This document shows, piece by piece, positions 43,891-52,854 of a stretch of DNA of 64,000 nt. Below the pieces are notes generated by a model. The model saw nothing but the letters and a program-made list of their open reading frames with translations. It was not told the origin of the DNA and made no database searches. The stretch is from Clostridium cibarium (GTDB lineage Bacteria > Bacillota > Clostridia > Clostridiales > Clostridiaceae), in NCBI RefSeq assembly GCF_014836335.1, contig NZ_JACSRA010000019.1, positions 20,646 to 84,645 on the forward strand. The letters run 5' to 3'. The stretch's first letter is position 1. Each line of letters starts with the position of its first letter. The position numbers and the translations under genes are program-made.

Positions 43891-43912
43891 ATTATCTAAA
43901 ATTTTAGATAAT
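43891..43912. promoter_or_regulatory. Perfect 22-bp palindrome upstream of the malic/malolactic enzyme
   Basis: The symmetric core TTATCTAAAATTTTAGATAA lies 14 to 35 bases before the start codon. It contains a T-N11-A dyad (ATC...GAT) as bound by LysR proteins. The downstream LysR product is the obvious candidate. Confidence 0.6.
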
Positions 43913-44008
43913 TTCCTTTCCTAATAATCATAATAAAATTATAATTCTAAATATTACTATCTAGAAATATATTTTTATTATGACTCTATAAATATTATTT
44001 ATAACATA

Positions 44009-44040
44009 AAAAACTGCCTCAAAATTTTGAGACAGTTTTT
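44009..44040 (-). terminator. Terminator of the small flavin-domain gene
   Basis: The stem AAAAACTG-CTCAAAA with its complement has one mismatch and essentially no loop, with a T-run on the minus strand. Confidence 0.85.
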
Positions 44041-44043
44041 ATG

Positions 44044-44442
44044 CTAGAATTTAATTTTTTCAAAGCTTTCGTCGAAACCAGCTATTTCAGCATCTCCATT
44101 TTCAACATAAAATATAGCCATATTTAGTCCAGTTTCTTCATTATAAATTTTTCTTAAAGATGGCATAGTATTAAAAGCAGCTTCCAAAGCCTTTTCACTC
44201 TTATCAAATACAGCCGTACCTTTAATTCTAATCCATTCCCCATTAGCACTTGTTGTTGATACTTCAAAATTTGGATTTTCTAAAAGTTGCTTATAGGATG
44301 CTTTATGGTCTCCCATTCCGAAATATAACTTTCCTTCATAATCCATAAAAAATCCAAATGGTCTAACCCTTGGTTTTCCTTCTTCCACTGTAGCAAAATA
44401 AAACGTAGAATTCTCTTTTAAGAAATTGATTACTTTATCCAT
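44044..44442 (-). CDS. PNPOx-like flavin-binding family protein
   Basis: The 132-residue protein is a compact split-barrel flavin-binding protein (FYFATVEEGKPRVRPFGF, GKLYFGMGDHKASYKQLLEN, NGEWIRIKGTAVF). Family members bind FMN or F420 and reduce or sense small molecules. The divergent HxlR gene is a standard redox- or aldehyde-responsive partner. It has its own promoter (TTGTTA at 44506-44511, 17 bases, TATAAT at 44483-44488 on the minus strand) and terminator. Confidence 0.88.
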   Translation of the reverse strand: MDKVINFLKENSTFYFATVEEGKPRVRPFGFFMDYEGKLYFGMGDHKASYKQLLENPNFEVSTTSANGEWIRIKGTAVFDKSEKALEAAFNTMPSLRKIYNEETGLNMAIFYVENGDAEIAGFDESFEKIKF

Positions 44443-44482
44443 ATTGCACCATCCTATACTATTATAATTACTTTACAACCAA

Positions 44483-44511
44483 ATTATAGTATGCTAGTAT
44501 TTCAATAACAA
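44483..44511 (-). promoter_or_regulatory. Promoter of the flavin-domain gene
   Basis: TTGTTA, 17 bases and TATAAT lie on the minus strand about 40 bases before the start. It overlaps the divergent HxlR promoter, so one regulator could control both. Confidence 0.7.
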
Positions 44512-44528
44512 GTAGGTTTTTTTATAAT
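44500..44528 (+). promoter_or_regulatory. Promoter of the HxlR gene
   Basis: TTTCAA (44500-44505), 17 bases and TATAAT (44523-44528) lie on the plus strand. Confidence 0.65.
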
Positions 44529-44532
44529 AGTC

Positions 44533-44550
44533 AGTATCTTTTTTGATACT
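44533..44550. promoter_or_regulatory. Operator-like dyad at the HxlR transcription start
   Basis: AGTATC, six T-rich bases and GATACT form a perfect dyad over the expected start of the HxlR transcript, a good place for autorepression. Confidence 0.6.
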
Positions 44551-44565
44551 ATTAAGGAGAGTACT

Positions 44566-44904
44566 ATGAATTATTCAAAAGATTTATTTGGGATATGCCC
44601 AATAACAACGGCTCAAAAAATTTTAGGTGGTAAGTGGACAATCATAGTTCTATACTATTTAAGTCAAGGAACTCTACGTTTTGGTGAACTTCAAAGAAAA
44701 ATTCCTGACTTAACACAGGCAATGCTTACTAAACAATTACGTAGTTTAGAATCTTATGGCCTTGTTCATCGTGAAGTATATCCTGAAGTTCCACCAAAGG
44801 TTGAATATTCTTTAACTAACCTTGGAAAAGAGTTTATCCCAGTTCTTGATGCACTTTCTGTTTGGGGTGAATCTTATAAAAATCATTTAAATAGCGATAG
44901 CTAA
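44566..44904 (+). CDS. HxlR-family transcription regulator
   Basis: The 112-residue winged-helix protein opens with CPITTAQKILGGKWTIIVLYYL and continues with RFGELQRKIPDLTQAMLTKQL and PPKVEYSLTNLGKEF, the HxlR/DUF24 pattern. The single Cys near the N-terminus (Cys11) is the redox- or electrophile-sensing residue in characterised members (YodB, HypR). It is divergent from the flavin-domain gene and convergent, with only 5 bases between, with the lipoprotein gene. Confidence 0.92.
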   Translation: MNYSKDLFGICPITTAQKILGGKWTIIVLYYLSQGTLRFGELQRKIPDLTQAMLTKQLRSLESYGLVHREVYPEVPPKVEYSLTNLGKEFIPVLDALSVWGESYKNHLNSDS

Positions 44905-44909
44905 TTAAG

Positions 44910-45473
44910 TTATTTCATATATTTTTCTACTAACTCATAACATCTTTCTTTAGTTGATTGAACTAAAGACTCAGTATAAGTCAAATTTTCGGCTGTTCCA
45001 CCTTTAAACTCGGCAGCCGCTTTTTTAGCCTTATCTTCTTTATCTTTTATCCACTGTAATTCTTCTTTTTCAAGTTTACTCATATCACTTTTTGATAAAT
45101 CTTTCTTTAATTCAGTATAGATTTCATTTAAAGCTTTATCCCATCTCTCATATTCTTGATTTGCTGCTGATTTCATCTCTACTGTATTTCCTTTATAGAG
45201 ACTATCCAAATCTTTAAGTCCCTCTTGTATTTTATCTAACTTCTCTTTATATATACTCTTCTTTCCATTTACTTTCGTATTATTTGTACTAGTTTCTTTA
45301 CTATCAGAACCACTGTTTTTTTCACTTTTTCCCCCTGCCGCTTCATTATTGTCATTACTTTCTGTGCTTTCTGCAATTGTTTCTTCATTTTTAGTTTCAT
45401 TTTTATCCTTTCCACAGGATACTGATGTTAATGCAATTAACATCACCATTATAATAGCAATAATCTTTTTCAT
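44910..45473 (-). CDS. Lipoprotein with LprI-like (DUF1311) domain
   Basis: The N-terminus is a lipoprotein-type signal (LIALTSVSCGKD, with Cys at about residue 20 to be lipidated), though the -3 residue is Ser, not the usual Leu or Val. A Glu/Asn/Ser/Lys-rich spacer (about 22-70) is followed by an LprI-type domain (NQEYERWDKALNEIYTEL, EELQWIKDKEDKAKKAA, ESLVQSTKERCYELV). Some LprI relatives inhibit lysozyme; that role is not established here. It is in line with and close to the MATE gene upstream (17 bases), so the two are co-transcribed. Confidence 0.8.
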   Translation of the reverse strand: MKKIIAIIMVMLIALTSVSCGKDKNETKNEETIAESTESNDNNEAAGGKSEKNSGSDSKETSTNNTKVNGKKSIYKEKLDKIQEGLKDLDSLYKGNTVEMKSAANQEYERWDKALNEIYTELKKDLSKSDMSKLEKEELQWIKDKEDKAKKAAAEFKGGTAENLTYTESLVQSTKERCYELVEKYMK

Positions 45474-45490
45474 CTATGATTCCTCCTAAT

Positions 45491-46837
45491 TTAATTTCTT
45501 CTTTTTAAATATAACTTTAAGTTCTTTTTGTGTCTAAAATATGCTGGAATTTCATAGGCAAGCATAGCAATCCACCCTATTAAACAGCTAAAAGCTATTC
45601 CTGCAATACCAAAGTTTGGTGCGAGCAAATATGAACACATAACTCTTACAACAATTTGTATAAATGTTGAAGCAAGCGTAATTTTCAAATCTCCCATTCC
45701 TCTAAAATAACCTTGTAGTCCATTTGTCATCCCAGGCAAAATATAGAATATAGCCATACTTTCTAAATATATCACTCCAAGACCAATAACTTCAGCACCG
45801 CTATCTGGTACAAATAGCTTCATTAAGCTGCCAGATCCCATATATACAGGTCCAGCAACTATTAACCAGTAAATTGCTTCTATTATCATACCTGCATAAA
45901 ATCCTTTTCTTATACGTTCCCTTTTCTTAGCCCCTCTATTTTGAGCTACAAAAGTAGTGGTAGCATGTGCTATGCTCTGCTCAGGAGTTAAAACAAAATC
46001 GTCTATTCTTGTAACTGCATTAAATGTAGCTATGCTATTTACTCCTAACCTATTTACTGATCCTTGAATTAAAAGTTTTCCTACATAAAGACAAGTTTGC
46101 TGAAGTGCTGTAACCCAACTATAATTTATAGTATCCTTTAAAAGTGTTTTATCAACCACTATTTCTGATCTTTTGAATCGTAAAATAGGCATTCTTATAT
46201 ATACATATACAATACATAAAGCACAAGATACAAATTGTGAAATTACAGTAGCTATCCCAGCTCCCTTTACCCCCATCTTAAAAACAACCACAAATAGTAT
46301 AGCTAAAAAAATATTTAATACTGATGATATCATTAAAAATATAATTGGAGTTTTAGAATCTCCCATACTACGTAAAGTTGATGAATATATATTATACAAA
46401 AAAGTAAATATCAATCCTGAAAAAATAACCTTCAAATATATATTTGCTTCAGGTATTATTTCACTTGGTGTTTGAGTTATCACTAAAATAGGTTCTGCTA
46501 AAAAAAAGCATGCTATACTCATAAATATTGTAAAAATCATCCCTACAATCATGGATGTAGACACTTCTCTCTTTAACTTTCCTATATCGTTAGCTCCAAA
46601 ATACTCGCTCATCAGTACTGAGGTCCCCATGCATATGCCTACTATAAAAAAAATGATGATATTCATAATAGGATTTGCTGCACCTACAGCTGCCAAAGAG
46701 CTTGTCCCTACAAAATGTCCAACTATAATTGCATCTACTGCATTATATGTAAGTTGAAACATATTACCTAAAATCATAGGTATTGCAAATGTTACTAAGT
46801 GCTTTGGTATACTACCACTTGTCATATCTTTCGTCAC
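45491..46837 (-). CDS. MATE-family multidrug/cation exporter
   Basis: The 448-residue protein has twelve hydrophobic segments and the MATE pattern (IPMILGNMFQLTYNAVDAII, GHFVGTSSLAAVGA, QNRGAKKRERIRKGFY). MATE proteins extrude drugs by Na+ or H+ antiport. The start is a GTG after AGAGGG at 46837. It heads a transcript with the LprI-like lipoprotein gene. Confidence 0.92.
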   Translation of the reverse strand: MTKDMTSGSIPKHLVTFAIPMILGNMFQLTYNAVDAIIVGHFVGTSSLAAVGAANPIMNIIIFFIVGICMGTSVLMSEYFGANDIGKLKREVSTSMIVGMIFTIFMSIACFFLAEPILVITQTPSEIIPEANIYLKVIFSGLIFTFLYNIYSSTLRSMGDSKTPIIFLMISSVLNIFLAILFVVVFKMGVKGAGIATVISQFVSCALCIVYVYIRMPILRFKRSEIVVDKTLLKDTINYSWVTALQQTCLYVGKLLIQGSVNRLGVNSIATFNAVTRIDDFVLTPEQSIAHATTTFVAQNRGAKKRERIRKGFYAGMIIEAIYWLIVAGPVYMGSGSLMKLFVPDSGAEVIGLGVIYLESMAIFYILPGMTNGLQGYFRGMGDLKITLASTFIQIVVRVMCSYLLAPNFGIAGIAFSCLIGWIAMLAYEIPAYFRHKKNLKLYLKRRN

Positions 46838-46991
46838 TTTTTTGCCCTCTTTCTGTCATAAACTAGCATAATATATACTATATACTATTTAGTTATACAA
46901 TTACAAATATTTATATTAACTTAAAAATTAATTTTTTGTTATAATATACAGGACGATTTTAAGTTAATTTATTTATTCAAGGAGAAATAAC

Positions 46992-48125
46992 ATGAAGTTA
47001 GTATTAAATATACCTAAAAAGCAATATATATTTTCTTACATAAAAAAAGAAGTAGTCCTTACTATAGCTGCACTACTTGCTCTATTAAGCTCTATAGTAT
47101 CAATGCCTAAACTCCAATACATAGATTTTAAAGTACTTATACTTTTATTTAATTTAATGATAATAGTAGCAGCTTTTGAGAATCTTAAAATTTTAGATTA
47201 CTTTGCTACAAAACTGCTGACTAAATGCAAAAGTTATAGAAGTATTGTATTTTCACTTACTTTTATAACTTTTTTCGCTTCCATGCTTGTAACAAATGAT
47301 GTTGCGTTAATTACCTTTGTACCATTATCCTTAATAATTTGTAAAAAAGTTAATATTAGCAGTATTAAAATTATTGTATTCCAAACTTTAGCTGCAAATC
47401 TTGGAAGTGCTTTTACGCCTATGGGAAATCCTCAAAACCTTTTTATTTACTCCTATTACAATATATCTCCAATTAACTTTTTTCTAATAACAATTAACTT
47501 GATTTTACTATCAATAGCTTTTTTAATAGGATTGATAATAAAGAATAATAAAGATAAATTAACTATGGATTTATCTTCAGTTAAAATTAAGGATAAAGCT
47601 TCATCCATTATATTTAGTATATTATTTATAATAATTTTAGCTTCGGTATTTCACATAATAGATTATAAAATCACTTTTATTATTACTATTTCTATAGTTT
47701 TAATTTTTAATAAAAAATTATTTAAAGAAATTGATTATTCTCTGCTTTTAACTTTTGTTTTCTTCTTCATTTTTATAGGGAATATCTCATCGGTAGAAAC
47801 TGTTAAACTGCTTATGTCAAAACTTTTGAATTCTGGGACAAGCACTTATTTTTCTTCCATCATTCTAAGTCAGTTTATTAGTAATGTACCATGTACAATG
47901 CTCCTATCAAGTTTTACTAACAACTATAAAGAATTACTCCTAGGAGTTAATATAGGTGGAATGGGTACACTAATTGCTTCAATGGCAAGTCTCATTTCAT
48001 ATAAACTCTACACAAAAGACTATTCAGAAAATAGCACAAGATATATTAAGTATTTTTCATTATATAATCTTTTAGGTCTCATGATTTTTATACCTTTTAT
48101 TTTTATTCTAAATATCTTAATTTAA
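46992..48125 (+). CDS. ArsB/SLC13-type anion permease
   Basis: The 377-residue membrane protein has about ten segments. FFASMLVTNDVALITFVPL and GSAFTPMGNPQNLFIY are the paired substrate-site motifs of the ion-transporter superfamily that includes arsenite (ArsB), Na+/H+ (NhaD) and dicarboxylate carriers. It is shorter than typical family members. An AAGGAG ribosome binding site precedes the ATG. No arsenic genes or regulators adjoin, so the substrate is open. Confidence 0.85.
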   Translation: MKLVLNIPKKQYIFSYIKKEVVLTIAALLALLSSIVSMPKLQYIDFKVLILLFNLMIIVAAFENLKILDYFATKLLTKCKSYRSIVFSLTFITFFASMLVTNDVALITFVPLSLIICKKVNISSIKIIVFQTLAANLGSAFTPMGNPQNLFIYSYYNISPINFFLITINLILLSIAFLIGLIIKNNKDKLTMDLSSVKIKDKASSIIFSILFIIILASVFHIIDYKITFIITISIVLIFNKKLFKEIDYSLLLTFVFFFIFIGNISSVETVKLLMSKLLNSGTSTYFSSIILSQFISNVPCTMLLSSFTNNYKELLLGVNIGGMGTLIASMASLISYKLYTKDYSENSTRYIKYFSLYNLLGLMIFIPFIFILNILI

Positions 48126-48142
48126 ATCTAATACAACAAAGA

Positions 48143-48185
48143 AAATAGGCACATTAAAATTGAAGTTATTTTAATGTGCCTATTT
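48143..48185. terminator. Bidirectional terminator after the permease gene
   Basis: A perfect 18-bp stem (AAATAGGCACATTAAAAT with its complement) has a 7-base loop between convergent genes. Confidence 0.9.
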
Positions 48186-48188
48186 ATT

Positions 48189-51100
48189 TTATAATACTTT
48201 TTTCTTCCTGTTAACAACTACAAGTGCTCCAGCAATTGACATAAGACCAAGAAAAGCAAATATTTCTATGTCTTTGTAATCTCCTGTCTTTGTAATTCTA
48301 GCTGAAGAATCATTAGGTGAACCTTCATTATTTATATCAGTTCCTTTTGCATCTTTATTTTCTAATGGATTTGTAGTGTCTTTTTGCTTATTATCAGCAG
48401 TATTATCAACTCCAGAAATCAGTAAATTATAATCTAAAACTGGAATTCCATTAGTCTTCCATGAATCTTCTATTGATTCTCTCATAACTATATTAGTATT
48501 CACTACATTCTTAGCTGCTGAAAAATCATATCCATCTCCACCTGTTAGCATAAAATCATTAATTGCAACAGAATAATATTTATCCATATCTAATTTACTA
48601 CCATCTGCTAGTCTAACAGAAGTAACCTTATTTGTATCTTTATCGTACCAAACTTTAATTCCTGCAAATTGCCCCCATGCAATATCTTTAGGATCAATAC
48701 CATGTTCAATAACTTTTATTAAATCAGATCCCTTAAGATTTAAAGTTACTATAGTGTTATCAAAAGGTAAAATTTCATACATATCACCGACAGTAACATC
48801 ACCTTTTTCAAGACTTCTTCTTATACCACCACCATTATTAATAGCAATTTGAGTATTTCCTATCTTTCTCATAGTTTCAGAAACTGTTACTCCAAGTGGT
48901 GTTAATGCTGAATTTTTATCGTCATGGCTTAATCTATCTTGTAAAGTTGCAACTTTTTGACCAAATATAGGTTTCAATTGTTCTTCTTGTTCTTTCATTA
49001 ACTTTTGAACATTTTCATCAACTGGAAGTGTAGATTCTATTCCTTTAAATACTTGTGTATTATGCTCAACACTTAGCATTTTATTATTATCATCAAATTT
49101 AAATGTTAATTTAGATAATCCTCTACCATTATATCCAGCTTGTACAATTGGAATATTATTTACCTTACCATCAACAAATGTATGGCTATGAGCTGAAATT
49201 ATTGCATCTAATCCAGTAACCTTGTTTGCTATATCAGCAGCTTCTCCTGTGATTTCACCAGTCTTACTATTTTGACTAGCACCACAATGTGTTAATGCAA
49301 CAACTGCATCTGCACCTTCTGCTTTAACTATCGGTATATATTTTTTCAAAGTTTCTGCTGGATCTAAGAACTCTATCCCTTCAACATTGGCAGCCTTTGT
49401 TGATGTTAATGTTTCTGGAGTAGCAATACCTATAAATGCTATTTTCACTCCGTTTCTTCCGACTATCTTATACGGTTCAACAGATTCAATTGTTTTTCCA
49501 TTATCCTTATAAACCATATTTGCAGCTAAGAAAGGGAATCCCCCTTTTTCTGACCATTTCTTTAAGTTTTCTCGGCCCCAGTCAAATTCATGATTACCTA
49601 CAGCAGAAGCTTCTAAGCCAATAGCTTTTAACATTTCATTTACAGGCTCACCTTGCTTAAGGTTAGAAATTGCAGTACCTTGATATAAATCTCCACCTGA
49701 AACAGGAATTACACTATATCTATCATTTGCTTTAGCTCTATATTCATTAATAACTCCTGCAAGTTTTGCAGCACCAATATTTTTTCCGGATTCAAGTACA
49801 TTACCATGTAAATCATTAAAACTTAATACATCTATTACTTTTGGATTTAGTGCTTTTAACTTATTAACCTCATCTGTTAACCCTTTTGTATTTAATTGAT
49901 CTATAACACTATCCCATGTTAATGGTTCAGTTATAAGATTATTATTAGTTTTAGCAGTTAACGTACCATCATTAATTAGATTAATAACTTCATTTCTTAA
50001 TTGGTCATTATATTTAACTCCTGTTAACTTCCAGTTATTATCTACATTTCTTGATATAACTCCACTTTTAGCATCTCTAATATATGTTGCTATCATATCT
50101 CTAACATCTGAAAGAGGATCATTAGTAGATTCATATACTTTTTCAAATTCTCCCTTATCAAATATTGGTGCAAGATTTGAATTATATCTATAATCATTTA
50201 CTGTTAAATATATTTCATCATTGTCCTCAACTTGTTTTCCATCTGGAAATTTTAAATTCTCAATTCTACTTTTAGCAGGCTTTGAAATATTTATATCATA
50301 CTTAACACCGCTTAATGTATCATATAAATATGATGCAAATTTAGGATTAAAAGATATACTAAAATCTCCTTCTTTAAATGTATTATAAATTTGAGCTGTC
50401 CACTCTAAATATTTCTTTAATTGCTTACCATTTGTTTTTATTGTATATAATTTATTATCAAACTTATAAATATTAGCTAAATCTGATTTTGCAATTGTTC
50501 CTGTCTTAAGATTAGAACTTTCTGAAAGCATTGCTGCTCCTGAGACATGATGAACCTTGTTTCCATCAACTCCAATTGATTGAAGATGTTTATTACTATA
50601 GTATAACTGCACTTCATTAATTAAGTCAGTTACACCTTGATCACTTACAAAAGATTCTGGGATTCCTTTAACTCTATTTTTTTCAGCTAAATCTTCCCCT
50701 TTAAGTTCTCCGATTTTAGTCTTTCCATCTGCTAAAGCTTCCTGATGGTACTTTTCAAGCTCTTTATTTAATACTTCATCTTCTTCTGATACTTTTAACA
50801 AAGGAATTAAACTTGCACTTCTATTTACTACCTTGCAGCCTGTGCTTGTTTTTTCAACTTCTAATTCTACTTTAGAAACCTCTGCTCCAGCATTCTTAGG
50901 TTGTGTTATTAAAACACCATTAACTATTTGTTCTTTTATGCTAACATGAGTATGTCCAGCAACTATCATAGATACATCTGGATTTTCATTTGCTATATCA
51001 GTAGCACTATCTCCACCACCATACTCATTTTTCACCCCCATATGAGAAGTAACTATAAATAAGTCTGCTAAATTTTTGCTCTTTAATTCATCAATAACCT

Positions 51101-51758
51101 TCTTCACTTCATCAGCAGGATTTCTAGGATCATAACCTTTTAGCTTGTCCCCATCCCATCTTGTTATATTATTAGTAACAACCCCTATAATTGCCACTTT
51201 TATTCCATTAATATCTTTTATTGTATATGGCTTAAATACTCTTTGCCCATCTTTATATAGATTTGCACAAAGTACAGGTGTTCCTCCTGTTTCTGATTGC
51301 TTAGCTACCTTCTGTAAAATACTCATGCCATAATTAAATTCATGATTTCCTAGAGAATAACTATCATAACCAATAGTATTTAGCCCTAAGATCATAGGAT
51401 CTTTATTTTTTTCCAAATAATCTTCTTTTAAGAATAAATGATTGTAATTTCCTTGTATAGTATCGCCATTATCTACGACTATGGTGTTGGGATTTTTTGA
51501 CTTTTCCTCTTTAACAACAGCTGCAACTTGGTTTAATCCCCCTGCTGCTATGGAATTAGTAGCGTAATCATAATTTTTAAACTTTCCATGTAAATCTGTA
51601 GTAGATAATATTTGTACCTTTGTTGTATCAGTGGCAGCTATTTTTTTATCTTTTGCTGAATTATCATAGGCTCTTACCACATGACTTGGGCCAATAAAGC
51701 TTGCCCACAAAGCCACTACAGTAATTACTGCAGTGAATTTTTTTTTCTTAAATAACAT
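48189..51758 (-). CDS. Double-headed cell-wall 5'-nucleotidase / 2',3'-cyclic phosphodiesterase
   Basis: The 1189-residue exported protein has two complete metallophosphatase/5'-nucleotidase units. The first (about residues 45-600) shows STTDLHGKF, NGDTIQGN, GNHEFNYG and AGHTHV. The second (about 640-1125) shows FNDLHGNV, GGDLYQGT, GNHEFDWG and SAHSHTF. Each is followed by a substrate-specificity domain (the second with NNGGGIRRSLEKGDV). It should release phosphate and nucleosides from nucleotides outside the cell. The C-terminus (RITKTGD, hydrophobic stretch, NRKKKVL) looks like a sortase signal, but ITKTG replaces LPxTG. The N-terminus is a signal peptide. Confidence 0.92.
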   Translation of the reverse strand: MLFKKKKFTAVITVVALWASFIGPSHVVRAYDNSAKDKKIAATDTTKVQILSTTDLHGKFKNYDYATNSIAAGGLNQVAAVVKEEKSKNPNTIVVDNGDTIQGNYNHLFLKEDYLEKNKDPMILGLNTIGYDSYSLGNHEFNYGMSILQKVAKQSETGGTPVLCANLYKDGQRVFKPYTIKDINGIKVAIIGVVTNNITRWDGDKLKGYDPRNPADEVKKVIDELKSKNLADLFIVTSHMGVKNEYGGGDSATDIANENPDVSMIVAGHTHVSIKEQIVNGVLITQPKNAGAEVSKVELEVEKTSTGCKVVNRSASLIPLLKVSEEDEVLNKELEKYHQEALADGKTKIGELKGEDLAEKNRVKGIPESFVSDQGVTDLINEVQLYYSNKHLQSIGVDGNKVHHVSGAAMLSESSNLKTGTIAKSDLANIYKFDNKLYTIKTNGKQLKKYLEWTAQIYNTFKEGDFSISFNPKFASYLYDTLSGVKYDINISKPAKSRIENLKFPDGKQVEDNDEIYLTVNDYRYNSNLAPIFDKGEFEKVYESTNDPLSDVRDMIATYIRDAKSGVISRNVDNNWKLTGVKYNDQLRNEVINLINDGTLTAKTNNNLITEPLTWDSVIDQLNTKGLTDEVNKLKALNPKVIDVLSFNDLHGNVLESGKNIGAAKLAGVINEYRAKANDRYSVIPVSGGDLYQGTAISNLKQGEPVNEMLKAIGLEASAVGNHEFDWGRENLKKWSEKGGFPFLAANMVYKDNGKTIESVEPYKIVGRNGVKIAFIGIATPETLTSTKAANVEGIEFLDPAETLKKYIPIVKAEGADAVVALTHCGASQNSKTGEITGEAADIANKVTGLDAIISAHSHTFVDGKVNNIPIVQAGYNGRGLSKLTFKFDDNNKMLSVEHNTQVFKGIESTLPVDENVQKLMKEQEEQLKPIFGQKVATLQDRLSHDDKNSALTPLGVTVSETMRKIGNTQIAINNGGGIRRSLEKGDVTVGDMYEILPFDNTIVTLNLKGSDLIKVIEHGIDPKDIAWGQFAGIKVWYDKDTNKVTSVRLADGSKLDMDKYYSVAINDFMLTGGDGYDFSAAKNVVNTNIVMRESIEDSWKTNGIPVLDYNLLISGVDNTADNKQKDTTNPLENKDAKGTDINNEGSPNDSSARITKTGDYKDIEIFAFLGLMSIAGALVVVNRKKKVL

Positions 51759-51971
51759 TTTTTACCCCCCTGTAATCTTATTAAATATACCATTTTATAA
51801 TACTATATATAAAATTGAATTTATAGTAGTGTTAAACTTTTTTTACATATTTTTATCATAAAAACAATACTTACTATTTACTTTATTATTTTATCTTCTA
51901 CTATGTTTCTTCTTAATAATTCAAAGTTTATTACCAATAGTTAATTTTTTACAGTTGCCTGCAATAAAAAA

Positions 51972-51991
51972 AGTTGCAATTCCTTGCAACT
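51972..51991 (-). terminator. Terminator of msrA
   Basis: The 8-bp stem AGTTGCAA/TTGCAACT has a 4-base loop and is followed by a 7-T run on the minus strand. Confidence 0.85.
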
Positions 51992-51997
51992 CTTATA

Positions 51998-52471
51998 TTA
52001 ATCAAATTTAATATGGCAATAGCCATTTGGATTTTTCTTTAAATAATCTTGATGATATTCCTCAGCCGAGTAATACTTCTCAAGTGGTTTAACTTCTGTA
52101 ACTACTGGCTTATCATATTCATTTTGTATTTTATTCTTACTTTTTATAATGGTATCAAGATCTAATTTATCTAAATAGTAAATTCCTGTTCTATATTGAG
52201 TTCCTACATCTTCTCCTTGCTTATCAACTGTTGTTGGATCTACTACACTCCAAAATTTATCTAATAATGTATCTAATTTTACTACATTTTCATCGTATGT
52301 AATATAACATACTTCTACAAAATAGGTGTCATTTTTACATACTTCCTCATAAGTTGGATTTTCAGTCTTTCCATTAGCATATCCTACTTCTGTATCTATA
52401 ACTCCTGGTATCATAGCAAAAAACTTTTCTACGCCCCAAAAACATCCTCCACCGAATACTATCTTTTTCAT
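51998..52471 (-). CDS. msrA: Peptide-methionine (S)-S-oxide reductase MsrA
   Basis: The 157-residue protein carries the catalytic GCFWG motif (Cys10 at residues 9-13), [12 protein letters not shown] and the closing [10 protein letters not shown]. It reduces methionine-S-sulfoxide in damaged proteins in the cytoplasm. The resolving Cys may be the one near the end (GYCHIKFD). No MsrB is fused or adjacent. The ribosome binding site GGGGG-like stretch precedes the ATG. Confidence 0.95.
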   Translation of the reverse strand: MKKIVFGGGCFWGVEKFFAMIPGVIDTEVGYANGKTENPTYEEVCKNDTYFVEVCYITYDENVVKLDTLLDKFWSVVDPTTVDKQGEDVGTQYRTGIYYLDKLDLDTIIKSKNKIQNEYDKPVVTEVKPLEKYYSAEEYHQDYLKKNPNGYCHIKFD

Positions 52472-52854
52472 AATGTCCCCCTATTTATCATAATTAATGT
52501 TACTTTTGAATATATCTTACCACTTCTCAATTCTATAGTCTACATACTAAACTAATAAACATAATTATAATCAAAGCACGTTTTTATTTCTTTAATATTA
52601 TTCATTTACTTCTATATAAAATTACATATTATTTTCAAATTTGTATGAATAATTTATTTTTCTTTGGATAAACTAGAATTGTGAGCAAGAGAATAAGTAA
52701 TTTACTATTCTTTTAAATAGATTTAGGGCATCAGAATCACATAACAAGTGATATAGGTAAAACTAAACTTCTATTTACTCGCAAAGGTTCATACTTTAAA
52801 AAGTATGAACCTTTATTTTTAACTATTATATTCTTTAAACCTACCAATATTCAA
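52472..52854. other. Intergenic region with possible plus-strand structured RNA
   Basis: There is no convincing open reading frame. On the plus strand from about 52676 to 52822 there are three consecutive hairpins: AGAATA-GTAA with its partner (52689-52710), ATCAC...GTGAT (about 52736-52752), and a 14-bp terminator-like stem at 52783-52814 followed by TTATTTTT. The rest, nearer 52472, carries the msrA promoter. Confidence 0.45.
52783..52814. terminator. Terminator-like hairpin downstream of the CobW/permease operon
   Basis: A perfect 14-bp stem (AAAGGTTCATACTT with its complement) has a 4-base loop. The better T-run is on the plus strand (TTATTTTT), although the only known upstream transcript is on the minus strand. 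Confidence 0.7.
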
